DNA of 26,815 bases from an uncultured Eubacterium sp. (lineage in GTDB: Bacteria; Bacillota; Clostridia; Lachnospirales; Lachnospiraceae): assembly GCA_947573465.1 (NCBI GenBank), contig CANPET010000002.1:1-26815 (forward strand), given 5' to 3'. The notes beneath the pieces are model-generated. The model ran no database searches and had not been told where the DNA came from. It saw nothing but the letters and a program-made list of their open reading frames with translations. Each line of letters starts with the position of its first letter. The stretch's first letter is position 1. Made by a program: the position numbers and the translations under genes. This document shows positions 16,158 to 22,433 of this stretch, piece after piece.

Positions 16158-16874
16158 TTATTTCAAAAAAACCTTTAATAAAACTACTGCAAAAAACTCT
16201 ATTGCCCCAATAAAAACCATAAAATAAACCATTAACGTTCCAGGTTTTTTTAATTTAAACTTCATAACAAATAAAACTGCAACAATAATTAATAAAATAT
16301 AGTATACAAATGAAATATTAATATCATAAACATACAAAATATGTCTCAGTAATAAAAATGTCGGAAAAATAAGTGCTGTTGTAGTAACCGGCAGACCAAA
16401 ATAATGTTTCTTATCTCCCAGTCCTTCTCCCTGCGTTTCTTCTACAGTAATATTAAAATAAGCCAGTCGAACCAGTGCAGCCAATACAAATAATGCACTT
16501 ACCACGGCAATAATTACAAACGGTACTGCACAAAGAATACTTGGCTCTTTTGTCATTGCAATTCCCTGTATTTTTCCTGCATCAAACAAATCCCTCTTGT
16601 ATAATGCCATTCCCACACATACAGGTAGCACACCAAAAGCTACTAAATCTGATAAAGAATCAATCTGCACTCCAAAATCTTTTTCTTTTTTTGTTCTATT
16701 TTTCTTTGATCTGGCAACCCTTCCATCAAAGGTGTCGCACAATCCACATAATAGTAGAAACATTACTCCTATATAAGGATGTCCATGTCCGCTGAGAGAT
16801 ACAAGCATGCCTGTGACCGCAGACAATAATGAACAATACGTAAGTACTACTGTATAATCCCAAATTCCTAACAT
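16158..16874 (-). CDS. pssA: CDP-diacylglycerol--serine O-phosphatidyltransferase
   Basis: Integral-membrane CDP-alcohol phosphotransferase (238 residues) making phosphatidylserine, the substrate of Psd encoded just behind. The family motif D-x2-D-G-x2-A-R...G-x3-D-x3-D is complete: D47, D50, G51, A54, R55, G68, D72, D76. The stretch between AR and G (SKKNRTKKEKDF) is four residues longer than the classic eight. Six or so hydrophobic helices follow. The frame stays open to an ATG at 16952, but the ATG at 16872-16874 (MLGIWDYTVV), overlapping the end of the upstream gene by seven bases, gives the natural N-terminus. Its ribosome site is weak, consistent with translational coupling. Confidence 0.9.
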   Translation of the reverse strand: MLGIWDYTVVLTYCSLLSAVTGMLVSLSGHGHPYIGVMFLLLCGLCDTFDGRVARSKKNRTKKEKDFGVQIDSLSDLVAFGVLPVCVGMALYKRDLFDAGKIQGIAMTKEPSILCAVPFVIIAVVSALFVLAALVRLAYFNITVEETQGEGLGDKKHYFGLPVTTTALIFPTFLLLRHILYVYDINISFVYYILLIIVAVLFVMKFKLKKPGTLMVYFMVFIGAIEFFAVVLLKVFLK

Positions 16875-17908
16875 CTTTTCTTTCGTCTCATTCCTTTCAT
16901 TCCCTTTAACAGATATGCTGCCAAAGTAATTAATCCACATACTATTATGCAACAGTAGAAAGAAATCCCTCTACTTAAAAGTTCTATACTTACACTGTCT
17001 TCAACCAGATGTCCAAATCCATCTATAAATAAATAATCCGCTGCTCCCACTGCTCCCGGTATTGGAACGCTATTAGACCCCAGTACCACAAACCCCTGAG
17101 CAACAAAAGCATCATAAATTTTTGTTCCACCAATGCCGATAAAAACACACACAGAAACCATAATTAATGACACTCTCTGCAGCAAATTAAAAATAAATGC
17201 TCCAAAAATATGTTTTTTATGGCTGCCAATCGCCTTGGCACACTCTTTATATTGTTTTTCAACTATTTTTAACTTCTGCTGTTTCGTTTCAATATTTTTA
17301 ATAATATGCAATTTCTTAAAAAGATTCAAGAAAAAATTTGCACACTTTGTAATAATTTTTTCTTTATAAACAAGCAATAAAAACACTGCCAATAAAACAA
17401 ACTGCAGACACATACCTACTGTAATCATTATCTTAGAAACAATACTGAAATGTGCCAGCATCATCGGTCGTGTAACAAAACAAATTACACCTATTACAAT
17501 AATGGAAACAGTATATAAAGTCAAGTTTACTATCAACATCATCGTCGTTGCCGCACCCGGTATTTTATCTTTCATCATAAAATATGCTGATGCCGGCTGC
17601 CCACCTGTTGCAGAAGGTGTGATTGCCGAAAAATAAATGTCGGAAGCCGAATATGTGATGCACTGTTTCACTGAGCGTTTATATCCAAATGCACTGCATA
17701 AAACCTTTAACGCCAATGCCTCGAATACAAAAAAGCCAGCCATACATCCAAATGCTGCTATAATCCATCCTAAGGATGCCGATTTCACATAATCAATAAA
17801 ACCTTCGAATGTAAAAGATTCATTGTTCCCAACAATTGCATAAATTGTCAACCCTATCAATACTAACAGTACAAGCGACCACAGTAATTTTTTCTTTCCT
17901 TCTCTCAT
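16868..17908 (-). CDS. Flippase-like/lysylphosphatidylglycerol synthase TM-domain protein
   Basis: A 346-residue polytopic membrane protein of the UPF0104/LPG_synthase_TM family (the transmembrane half of MprF-like proteins), here without the aminoacyl-transferase domain. The signature SDIYFSAITPSATGGQPASAYFM (ITPSATGGQP at 96-105) and the later PIPGAVGAADYLF segment are typical. About eight hydrophobic helices are visible, with a basic cytoplasmic loop near residues 195-235. Related proteins are thought to move lipids across the membrane. Its position between a PAP2-type gene and pssA-psd, starting 8 bp after the former and overlapping pssA by seven bases, argues for a phospholipid-handling role. 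The actual substrate is unknown. Confidence 0.85.
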   Translation of the reverse strand: MREGKKKLLWSLVLLVLIGLTIYAIVGNNESFTFEGFIDYVKSASLGWIIAAFGCMAGFFVFEALALKVLCSAFGYKRSVKQCITYSASDIYFSAITPSATGGQPASAYFMMKDKIPGAATTMMLIVNLTLYTVSIIVIGVICFVTRPMMLAHFSIVSKIMITVGMCLQFVLLAVFLLLVYKEKIITKCANFFLNLFKKLHIIKNIETKQQKLKIVEKQYKECAKAIGSHKKHIFGAFIFNLLQRVSLIMVSVCVFIGIGGTKIYDAFVAQGFVVLGSNSVPIPGAVGAADYLFIDGFGHLVEDSVSIELLSRGISFYCCIIVCGLITLAAYLLKGMKGMRRKKRC

Positions 17909-17916
17909 ATGTTACC

Positions 17917-18588
17917 CTATTTTTTCATTACTATTTTACTTAGTTTCTTCTCTATCCAAAAATAAATTCTTCCTAAATCAAATCTTTTTGACACAAACAG
18001 CCCTATCTCAACAACAATAATGGCTGTTACAACATCTAAAAATACATGTTGTTTCACCATCAATGTAGATGCAAATACCAGTATTGCTGATATAAACATA
18101 ATAACCCGGTATCCTGTTCCCACTTTCTTACACTTCATTGCGCCACGAAAACAAATCCAGTTTTCCAGGCAATGAATCGACGGCAGCAAGTTATCCGGAC
18201 TATCCATTTGATATATCAGGCGGGTAAGCCACTCAAAAATCCCATTCCCTGTTATTTCAGGTCTTACAATAGTACTCGGTATCACGATAAATGCCACCAT
18301 GCACATAAGTTTTGCAATCTGCTCTGCTGTGCATACTTCATAACATACCTTCCGGCTCTCTCTTCCTATTACAATGAATCCAACAATCCATGATACATAA
18401 GCCAAAATATAAAATGTAATCATAAACGGAGTAAATGGAATCATATCATCTAACACAATACTAAAATCATAATGATGCATTTGTGTTGTAAATATTCTCG
18501 TTCCAAAATAAGCAACTACATTCGTCAACAGACAAACAAGAATCGGAACAAATGCATACATTGGTAAAATTTTTTTAATCTTTTGCAA
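17917..18588 (-). CDS. PAP2-type membrane phosphatase/phosphotransferase
   Basis: A 223-residue membrane protein of the PAP2 superfamily with six hydrophobic helices. Active-site motifs are present in modified form: VRP (R109-P110), LPSIHC (135-140, H139 in place of the PSGH loop) and STLMVKQHVFLD with H181 and D185. The Lys of the first motif and the Arg of the third are not in their usual places, resembling the PAP2_3/inositol-phosphotransferase subgroup more than classic phosphatidate phosphatases. It may therefore handle a lipid head group rather than simple phosphatidate. The start is TTG (18586-18588) with GAGG eight bases before it; an alternative ATG is nine codons downstream. First gene of the phospholipid operon. 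Confidence 0.8.
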   Translation of the reverse strand: MQKIKKILPMYAFVPILVCLLTNVVAYFGTRIFTTQMHHYDFSIVLDDMIPFTPFMITFYILAYVSWIVGFIVIGRESRKVCYEVCTAEQIAKLMCMVAFIVIPSTIVRPEITGNGIFEWLTRLIYQMDSPDNLLPSIHCLENWICFRGAMKCKKVGTGYRVIMFISAILVFASTLMVKQHVFLDVVTAIIVVEIGLFVSKRFDLGRIYFWIEKKLSKIVMKK

Positions 18589-18700
18589 TTATATCGCCTC
18601 TTTTCATAAGTTTAGCATCACTTTTCCCTCAAATAATAAAACTACCATATTTGTCTGTTTCCCGCAACCTATTATATTTTATTTCTGTCGTTTTTTTTAG

Positions 18701-18729
18701 TTGAAAATAATAGAAAAATCAGTTATTCT
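18701..18729 (+). promoter_or_regulatory. Promoter of the ZTP riboswitch-purine operon
   Basis: TTGAAA (18701-18706) and TATTCT (18724-18729) are spaced 17 bases apart. The predicted start of transcription, near 18736, falls just before the first base of the riboswitch P1 stem (18739), which supports the assignment. No clear promoter was found for the divergent PAP2 operon in the rest of this 274-bp gap. Confidence 0.65.
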
Positions 18730-18734
18730 TATAT

Positions 18735-18820
18735 TAGTTTCCATACAACTGGCGGATTAGTGGAATTTACCACAGGGAGTATGGAAGGAGTTTGTACGTC
18801 GACCGCCTGGGCAGCCAACT
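18735..18820 (+). ncRNA. ZMP/ZTP (pfl) riboswitch aptamer
   Basis: RNA sensor of the purine intermediate ZMP (AICAR) and its triphosphate. P1 is TTCCATAC (18739-18746) pairing with GTATGGAA (18779-18786). Inside it are the conserved ACTGGCGGA, a GTGG/CCAC stem (18760-18763 with 18769-18772) and GGGAGTA. The hallmark CGACCGCCTGGGCA follows at 18800-18813, and its CCGCC (18803-18807) can form the known pseudoknot with GGCGG (18751-18755). The pattern matches the pfl consensus that I know from Clostridia. It precedes two genes for the last two purine steps; the second enzyme consumes ZMP, so a rise in ZMP should switch on its own removal. Confidence 0.92.
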
Positions 18821-18847
18821 GGTTTCTCAGGTGGTCCGTTTTACTTT
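18801..18847 (+). terminator. Riboswitch-controlled intrinsic terminator
   Basis: GACCGCCTG (18801-18809) pairs with CAGGTGGTC (18828-18836) through nine pairs including one G-T wobble, followed by CGTTTTACTTT. The left arm is the same CCGCC needed for the aptamer pseudoknot, so ligand binding and termination exclude each other: a ZTP ON-switch. The T tract is broken by AC, suggesting incomplete termination. Confidence 0.75.
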
Positions 18848-18862
18848 AAGGAGGAAAAAGAA

Positions 18863-19576
18863 ATGAAAATGTTATCTCTTGAAAATGAATTAAAAGAAAA
18901 TTCATATCCGGGACGTGGAATTGTTATCGGTAAGTCTCCAAACGGTAAATTTGCTGTTACAGCTTACTTTATCATGGGACGCAGCGAGAACAGCCGTAAC
19001 CGTGTTTTTGTTACTGAGGGAGAAGGCATCCGCACAGAAGCTTTTGACCCTTCAAAATTAGTTGACCCTAGTCTGATTATCTATGCACCTGTTCGTGTAT
19101 TGGATAATAAAACTATCGTTACCAACGGAGACCAGACAGATACTGTTTATGATCTTATGGCAGAAGGAAAAACTTTCGAGGAGTCCCTTCGCACAAGAGA
19201 ATTTGAGCCGGACGGTCCAAACTATACACCTCGTATATCCGGTATCATGGAAATTGCAGACGGTTCATATAATTACGCAATGTCTATCTTAAAGAGCAAC
19301 AACGGCGACCCATCATGTTGCAACAGATATACATTTACTTATGACAATCCGGTAAATGGTGAAGGTCATTTTATCCACACATATATGCATGACGGAAACC
19401 CACTTCCTTCTTTCGAAGGCGAGCCAAAGCTTGTTCCTATCATGGATGATATGGAACAGTTCACAGAAATGCTTTGGAACAATCTGAATGAAGATAATAA
19501 AGTTTCATTGTTTGTAAGATACATTAATATTGAAGATGGAACATATGAAACTAAAATTATTAACAAAAATAATTAA
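18863..19576 (+). CDS. purO: IMP cyclohydrolase, archaeal PurO-like
   Basis: A 237-residue protein resembling the PF07826 IMP cyclohydrolase family (archaeal PurO), which closes the ring of FAICAR to give IMP, the last step of purine synthesis. Family segments include SYPGRGIVIGKSPNGKFAVTAYFIMGRSENSRNR near the N-terminus, a YAPVRVLDN strand and an FTYDNPVNGEGHFIHTYMHDG segment. It has no resemblance to the MGS-like cyclohydrolase half of bifunctional PurH. The ATG at 18863 follows AAGGAGG (18848-18854) and lies directly behind the ZTP riboswitch. The next gene encodes the missing partner, AICAR transformylase, so the pair replaces PurH. The symbol is by homology; a family name such as IMP cyclohydrolase-like is safer. 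Confidence 0.88.
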   Translation: MKMLSLENELKENSYPGRGIVIGKSPNGKFAVTAYFIMGRSENSRNRVFVTEGEGIRTEAFDPSKLVDPSLIIYAPVRVLDNKTIVTNGDQTDTVYDLMAEGKTFEESLRTREFEPDGPNYTPRISGIMEIADGSYNYAMSILKSNNGDPSCCNRYTFTYDNPVNGEGHFIHTYMHDGNPLPSFEGEPKLVPIMDDMEQFTEMLWNNLNEDNKVSLFVRYINIEDGTYETKIINKNN

Positions 19577-19600
19577 GTTCTAAAACGTTATCATCATAAT

Positions 19601-19616
19601 GTTAAAGTTCTTTAAC
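19601..19616 (+). other. Short perfect hairpin between the purine genes
   Basis: GTTAAAG-TT-CTTTAAC forms a 7-bp stem in the 72-bp gap between the two purine genes. It has no T tract and is AT-rich, so it is more likely an RNA-processing or stability hairpin than a terminator. Confidence 0.35.
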
Positions 19617-19648
19617 ATATTAAAACGAAATATAAAGCGAGGTACAAA

Positions 19649-20824
19649 ATGAAAGAATTAGAATTAAAATATGGATGTAATCCAAATCAGAAACCTTCCA
19701 GAATTTACATGGAAGAAGGCGAATTACCAATCAAGGTTTTAAATGGAAAACCAGGATACATTAATTTCCTTGATGCGTTTAACGGCTGGCAGTTAGTTAA
19801 AGAATTAAAGCAGGCTACAGGACTTCCTGCTGCTACTTCTTTTAAGCATGTTTCTCCTGCCGGTGCCGCTGTAGGTCTTCCTTTAAGTGAAGTTGAAGCA
19901 AAAATTTACTGGGTAGATGACCTTGGTGAATTATCTCCACTTGCCGCTGCATATGCAAGAGCAAGAGGTGCAGACAGAATGTCATCTTATGGTGATTTCA
20001 TTGCTTTATCAGATGTCTGTGATGTTTCTACTGCAGCTTTGATTAAGAGAGAATTTTCAGACGGAATCATTGCACCTGGATATGAACCAGAAGCACTGGA
20101 ATTATTAAAGGAAAAGAAACGTGGCGCTTACGCTATTATCGAAATTGACCCTGATTATGTTCCAAAGCAGTTAGAAAGAAAAGAAGTTTTCGGAATTACC
20201 TTTGAACAGGGACGTAATGAATTAAACATTGATGATGCATTCTTCAGCAATGTTGTTACAGAAAATAAAGAATTAACAGAACAGGCTAAGATTGACATGG
20301 CTATTTCAATGATTACATTAAAATATACACAATCAAATTCTGTTTGTTTCGTAAAGAACGGACAGGCTATCGGTGTTGGTGCCGGACAGCAGTCACGTAT
20401 TCACTGCGTAAGACTTGCAGGACAGAAGGCTGATAACTGGTTACTCCGTCAGTGTCCAAAGGTTCTGAACCTTCCATTCAAAGAAGATATGAAGAGAGCT
20501 GACAGAGATAATGCCATCGACCTTTATATCGGTGAAGAATACATGGATATTTTGGCTGACGGCGAGTGGGAAAGAGTCTTTACAGAAAAGCCTGAAATAT
20601 TTACTAAGGAAGAAAAACAGGCTTGGTTAGCACAGGCTGAAGGAATCACACTTGGTTCTGATGCATTCTTCCCATTTAGCGATAATATCGAAAGAGCTGC
20701 AAAGAGTGGTGTGAAGTATGTAGCACAGCCGGGTGGTTCTATCAGAGATCAGGATGTTATTGATGCATGTAATAAACACGGAATGGTGATGAGTTTCACA
20801 GGACTCAGATTATTCCACCACTAA
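19649..20824 (+). CDS. AICAR transformylase (PurH formyltransferase domain only)
   Basis: A 391-residue stand-alone phosphoribosylaminoimidazolecarboxamide formyltransferase using 10-formyl-tetrahydrofolate to convert AICAR (ZMP) to FAICAR. It begins with LKYGCNPNQKP, the usual start of the AICARFT domain. It carries the catalytic Lys-His pair K66-H67 (SFKHVSPAGAAVG), SNSVCFVKNGQAIGVGAGQQSR and the C-terminal AAKSGVKYVAQPGGSIRDQDVI...GMVMSFTGLRLFHH typical of the PurH C-terminus. The N-terminal cyclohydrolase domain of PurH is absent and supplied by the upstream PurO-like gene, 72 bp away. The ribosome site GCGAGG lies before ATG 19649. The length agrees with stand-alone forms in Clostridia. 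Confidence 0.93.
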   Translation: MKELELKYGCNPNQKPSRIYMEEGELPIKVLNGKPGYINFLDAFNGWQLVKELKQATGLPAATSFKHVSPAGAAVGLPLSEVEAKIYWVDDLGELSPLAAAYARARGADRMSSYGDFIALSDVCDVSTAALIKREFSDGIIAPGYEPEALELLKEKKRGAYAIIEIDPDYVPKQLERKEVFGITFEQGRNELNIDDAFFSNVVTENKELTEQAKIDMAISMITLKYTQSNSVCFVKNGQAIGVGAGQQSRIHCVRLAGQKADNWLLRQCPKVLNLPFKEDMKRADRDNAIDLYIGEEYMDILADGEWERVFTEKPEIFTKEEKQAWLAQAEGITLGSDAFFPFSDNIERAAKSGVKYVAQPGGSIRDQDVIDACNKHGMVMSFTGLRLFHH

Positions 20825-20850
20825 AATCCGGTTTGTCGATGTGGTTCGAA

Positions 20851-21081
20851 TATAAAAGGATACACTTGGAAACTGAATTTCATAAACATTTGTAGATATA
20901 ATAAAGAAGTGATTAATTTAAAACATCGGATACAACTACGGAAAATTCTTTATATGAATTTTCCTACGTGAATCCTTAAAATTTGATTCCGAAATCAAAT
21001 TTTAGTTTTAATTACTCACTTCTTTTTTATATACAAATGTCTTTATGAAATTTAATGTTCTCCAAGTGTATTCCTTTTATA
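20851..21081. mobile_element. 231-bp MITE-like/cruciform element
   Basis: The two ends are inverted copies of each other: TATAAAAGGATACACTTGGA (20851-20870) against 21061-21081, with one bulge. The match continues inward imperfectly for about 70 bp per arm (AATTTCATAAA, CATTTGTA, AAGAAGTGA blocks). The centre holds two hairpins: 9-bp GGAAAATTC/GAATTTTCC (20940-20948 with 20956-20964) and a 12-bp stem (20977-20988 with 20993-21004, loop CCGA). A TA dinucleotide at each end would fit a TA target duplication of the IS630/mariner type, which is inference. It encodes nothing evident and follows the AICAR transformylase gene, where it could act as a terminator. The remaining 100 bp to the next gene holds only two short TTGTAG-containing repeats. 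Confidence 0.65.
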
Positions 21082-21183
21082 TTTCTTCCCCCACCACAAA
21101 TCGCAAATTTATAGATTGTGATTATTGTAGTGCTGAATTAATCTCTATGCCCCTTATTAAATTCCAACATTGTAGCACTCAGG

Positions 21184-21966
21184 CTATCTCATATAAGCAT
21201 TGATATCTTCGTCTGTAATTATAGAATAAACCTCTACGCCATATTTTTTCCGAATTCTGTCTTCTCCACTTTCATCTATTTGTGCCTTTCGATTTACAAT
21301 AACTATAACTGCCCCCACTACAATATCAGCTTTGGATTTTAACTGTTCAATTCTCTGTTCTAGTGTTGTTCCAGTAGTCATGACATCATCAATAATAACA
21401 ACTCGTTCGCCATCCTGTAACGAATGCCCACAAATCATTCGCCCTCTGCTGTCCGGCTCTTTGCGGTCATAACAATAATTTACTGTAACCCCATACTTAT
21501 TAAATAGTGCAGTTGCTGTTGCCGCAGAAAAGGCGATTCCATGATAAGCAAGTCCTATCAGTGTGTCAAACTCCAGATGATTTTCCCTGATGCAATCAGC
21601 AAAGTATTCACCAATTTTGGCGATTTGAGAATTTGTATTAAAATTCTCCGTGTTGATATAATACTCTGCTGTTCCTCCATATTTTAATTCGCACTTCTTC
21701 AAACATAATATCTGATTGTTTTTCATAAATTGAATAAAACGTTCTTTATTCGTTAAAGCGTTTAGTTTATAACCAAATAGTTCATCAATACTAATGCCAA
21801 AATATTCTGCAATTTTAGGAATCATTTGAATATCAGGAAGAGTAGCATCATTTTCCCATTTAGAAATTGCCTGATAACTAAGCCCTAATGCCGTTCCCAT
21901 TTCTTCCTGCGTTACCCCTTTAGCTTTTCGCAATATTTTAACTTGGTTTGCTATTGAATTAGTCAT
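21184..21966 (-). CDS. XRE regulator fused to orotate-phosphoribosyltransferase-like domain
   Basis: A 260-residue fusion. Residues about 5-65 are an XRE/Cro-type helix-turn-helix (LRKAKGVTQEEMGTALGLSYQAISKWENDATLPD, then FGISIDELFG). Residues about 75-260 resemble PyrE: GLAYHGIAFSAATATALFNKYG, then YCYDRKEP, then the PRPP-binding motif VVIIDDVMTTGTT at 189-201. The PRPP loop is intact. In the flexible catalytic loop, Lys100 of bacterial OPRTase is kept (K169), but positions equivalent to K103, H105 and E107 are Asp172, Arg174 and Arg176, so catalysis is doubtful. I infer a PRPP- or nucleotide-sensing repressor, by analogy with Bacillus PurR, a PRTase-fold repressor with another DNA-binding domain. 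The start follows GGAGG seven bases upstream. Single gene, flanked by the repeats described. Confidence 0.85.
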   Translation of the reverse strand: MTNSIANQVKILRKAKGVTQEEMGTALGLSYQAISKWENDATLPDIQMIPKIAEYFGISIDELFGYKLNALTNKERFIQFMKNNQILCLKKCELKYGGTAEYYINTENFNTNSQIAKIGEYFADCIRENHLEFDTLIGLAYHGIAFSAATATALFNKYGVTVNYCYDRKEPDSRGRMICGHSLQDGERVVIIDDVMTTGTTLEQRIEQLKSKADIVVGAVIVIVNRKAQIDESGEDRIRKKYGVEVYSIITDEDINAYMR

Positions 21967-21999
21967 TATTGTTCCTCCGTTTTTTAATATCTTGCAGCT

Positions 22000-22050
22000 G
22001 CTAATATTATTATAGCAAATACCTATTTTGAAACAATAACTCCATTATTG
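22000..22050 (-). promoter_or_regulatory. Promoter with candidate operators for the XRE-PRTase gene
   Basis: On the minus strand, TATAAT (22009-22014) has a weak TTGTTT -35 (22031-22036) at 16 bases. Two dyads overlap the boxes: CAATAA-N5-TTATTG (22034-22050) over the -35, and GCTA-N9-TAGC (22000-22016) over the -10. Either could be the autoregulatory operator of the XRE domain; this is inferred from placement only. Confidence 0.45.
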
Positions 22051-22100
22051 AGTTTTATGCAACTACTGGTTGAATATTAATTTAAAAATATAATATACAA

Positions 22101-22372
22101 TTACATGTATATTTAAACAAAAACCAATAATATACATGTAAAGTTGCTTGGATTTCCCCAAAAGGCAAATGAAAATTACACGTATATCCAGTAAAAAAGT
22201 TGGTTTATACATGTAAAATTCTTTGGATTTTCCCAAAAGCAGAAGAAAATTACACGTATATCCGGTGAAAAAGAAGTTTATACGTGTAATCTTCTTTGAA
22301 TTTTCCCCAAAACAGATGATTATTACACGTAAATAAATAAAAAATTAGTACGTGTAATGCTCTTTGATGTAA
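22101..22372 (-). repeat. Four tandem 73-75-bp hairpin repeats
   Basis: Units start at 22101, 22176, 22250 and 22323 (periods 75, 74, 73). Each has an inverted pair, TTACAYGTATA then TATACRTGTAA, separated by about 19 bases. Units 1-3 follow this with a conserved CTTTGGATTTTCCCAAAAG-like block that can itself fold. Arm positions: 22101-22111/22131-22141, 22176-22186/22206-22216, 22250-22260/22279-22289 and 22322-22331/22349-22358. Arms differ between units but stay paired. The one imperfect pair (unit 2) becomes G-U if read as minus-strand RNA. It fills most of the 467-bp gap between fruA and the XRE-PRTase gene. Confidence 0.85.
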
Positions 22373-22386
22373 GTATCCTTTTATAT

Positions 22387-22407
22387 TCAGACCATTTCTA
22401 CACCTCC
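22387..22407 (-). other. Orphan Shine-Dalgarno with ATG-GTC-TGA
   Basis: On the minus strand, 27 bp past the fruA stop, GGAGG (22403-22407) is followed seven bases later by ATG (22393-22395), GTC and TGA (22387-22389). The SD and spacing are ideal, yet the frame closes after two codons. The TGA shares bases with the 16-bp inverted repeat at the segment boundary. It looks like the start of a former fourth fru-operon gene interrupted at codon 3. Confidence 0.5.
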
Positions 22408-22433
22408 GGAATTCTCTTGCCATAAATGAGAAT

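Larger units (their letters stand above)
20848..22388. repeat. 16-bp inverted repeat bounding the XRE-PRTase segment
   Basis: GAATATAAAAGGATAC at 20848-20863 recurs exactly, in opposite orientation, at 22373-22388. Four further bases (TGGT) match outside it after a two-base mismatch. A third, less exact copy is the right end of the 231-bp element (about 21066-21083). The segment between the outer copies carries that element, the XRE-PRTase gene and the tandem hairpin array. Confidence 0.7.

Noticed and set aside
20839..20895. 18-codon frame ATG...TAG running into the MITE-like element
   Set aside because: No ribosome site, and it is simply the arm of the inverted repeat read as codons.
21128..21180. 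Two TTGTAG-containing repeats with AGTGCT/AGCACT pairing after the XRE-PRTase stop
   Set aside because: Only six paired bases about 40 bp apart and no T tract, too weak to call a terminator.
22101..22372. CRISPR array
   Set aside because: Repeats are spaced at 73-75 bp, but the intervening sequence is also repeated between units, only four units exist, and no cas gene is present.
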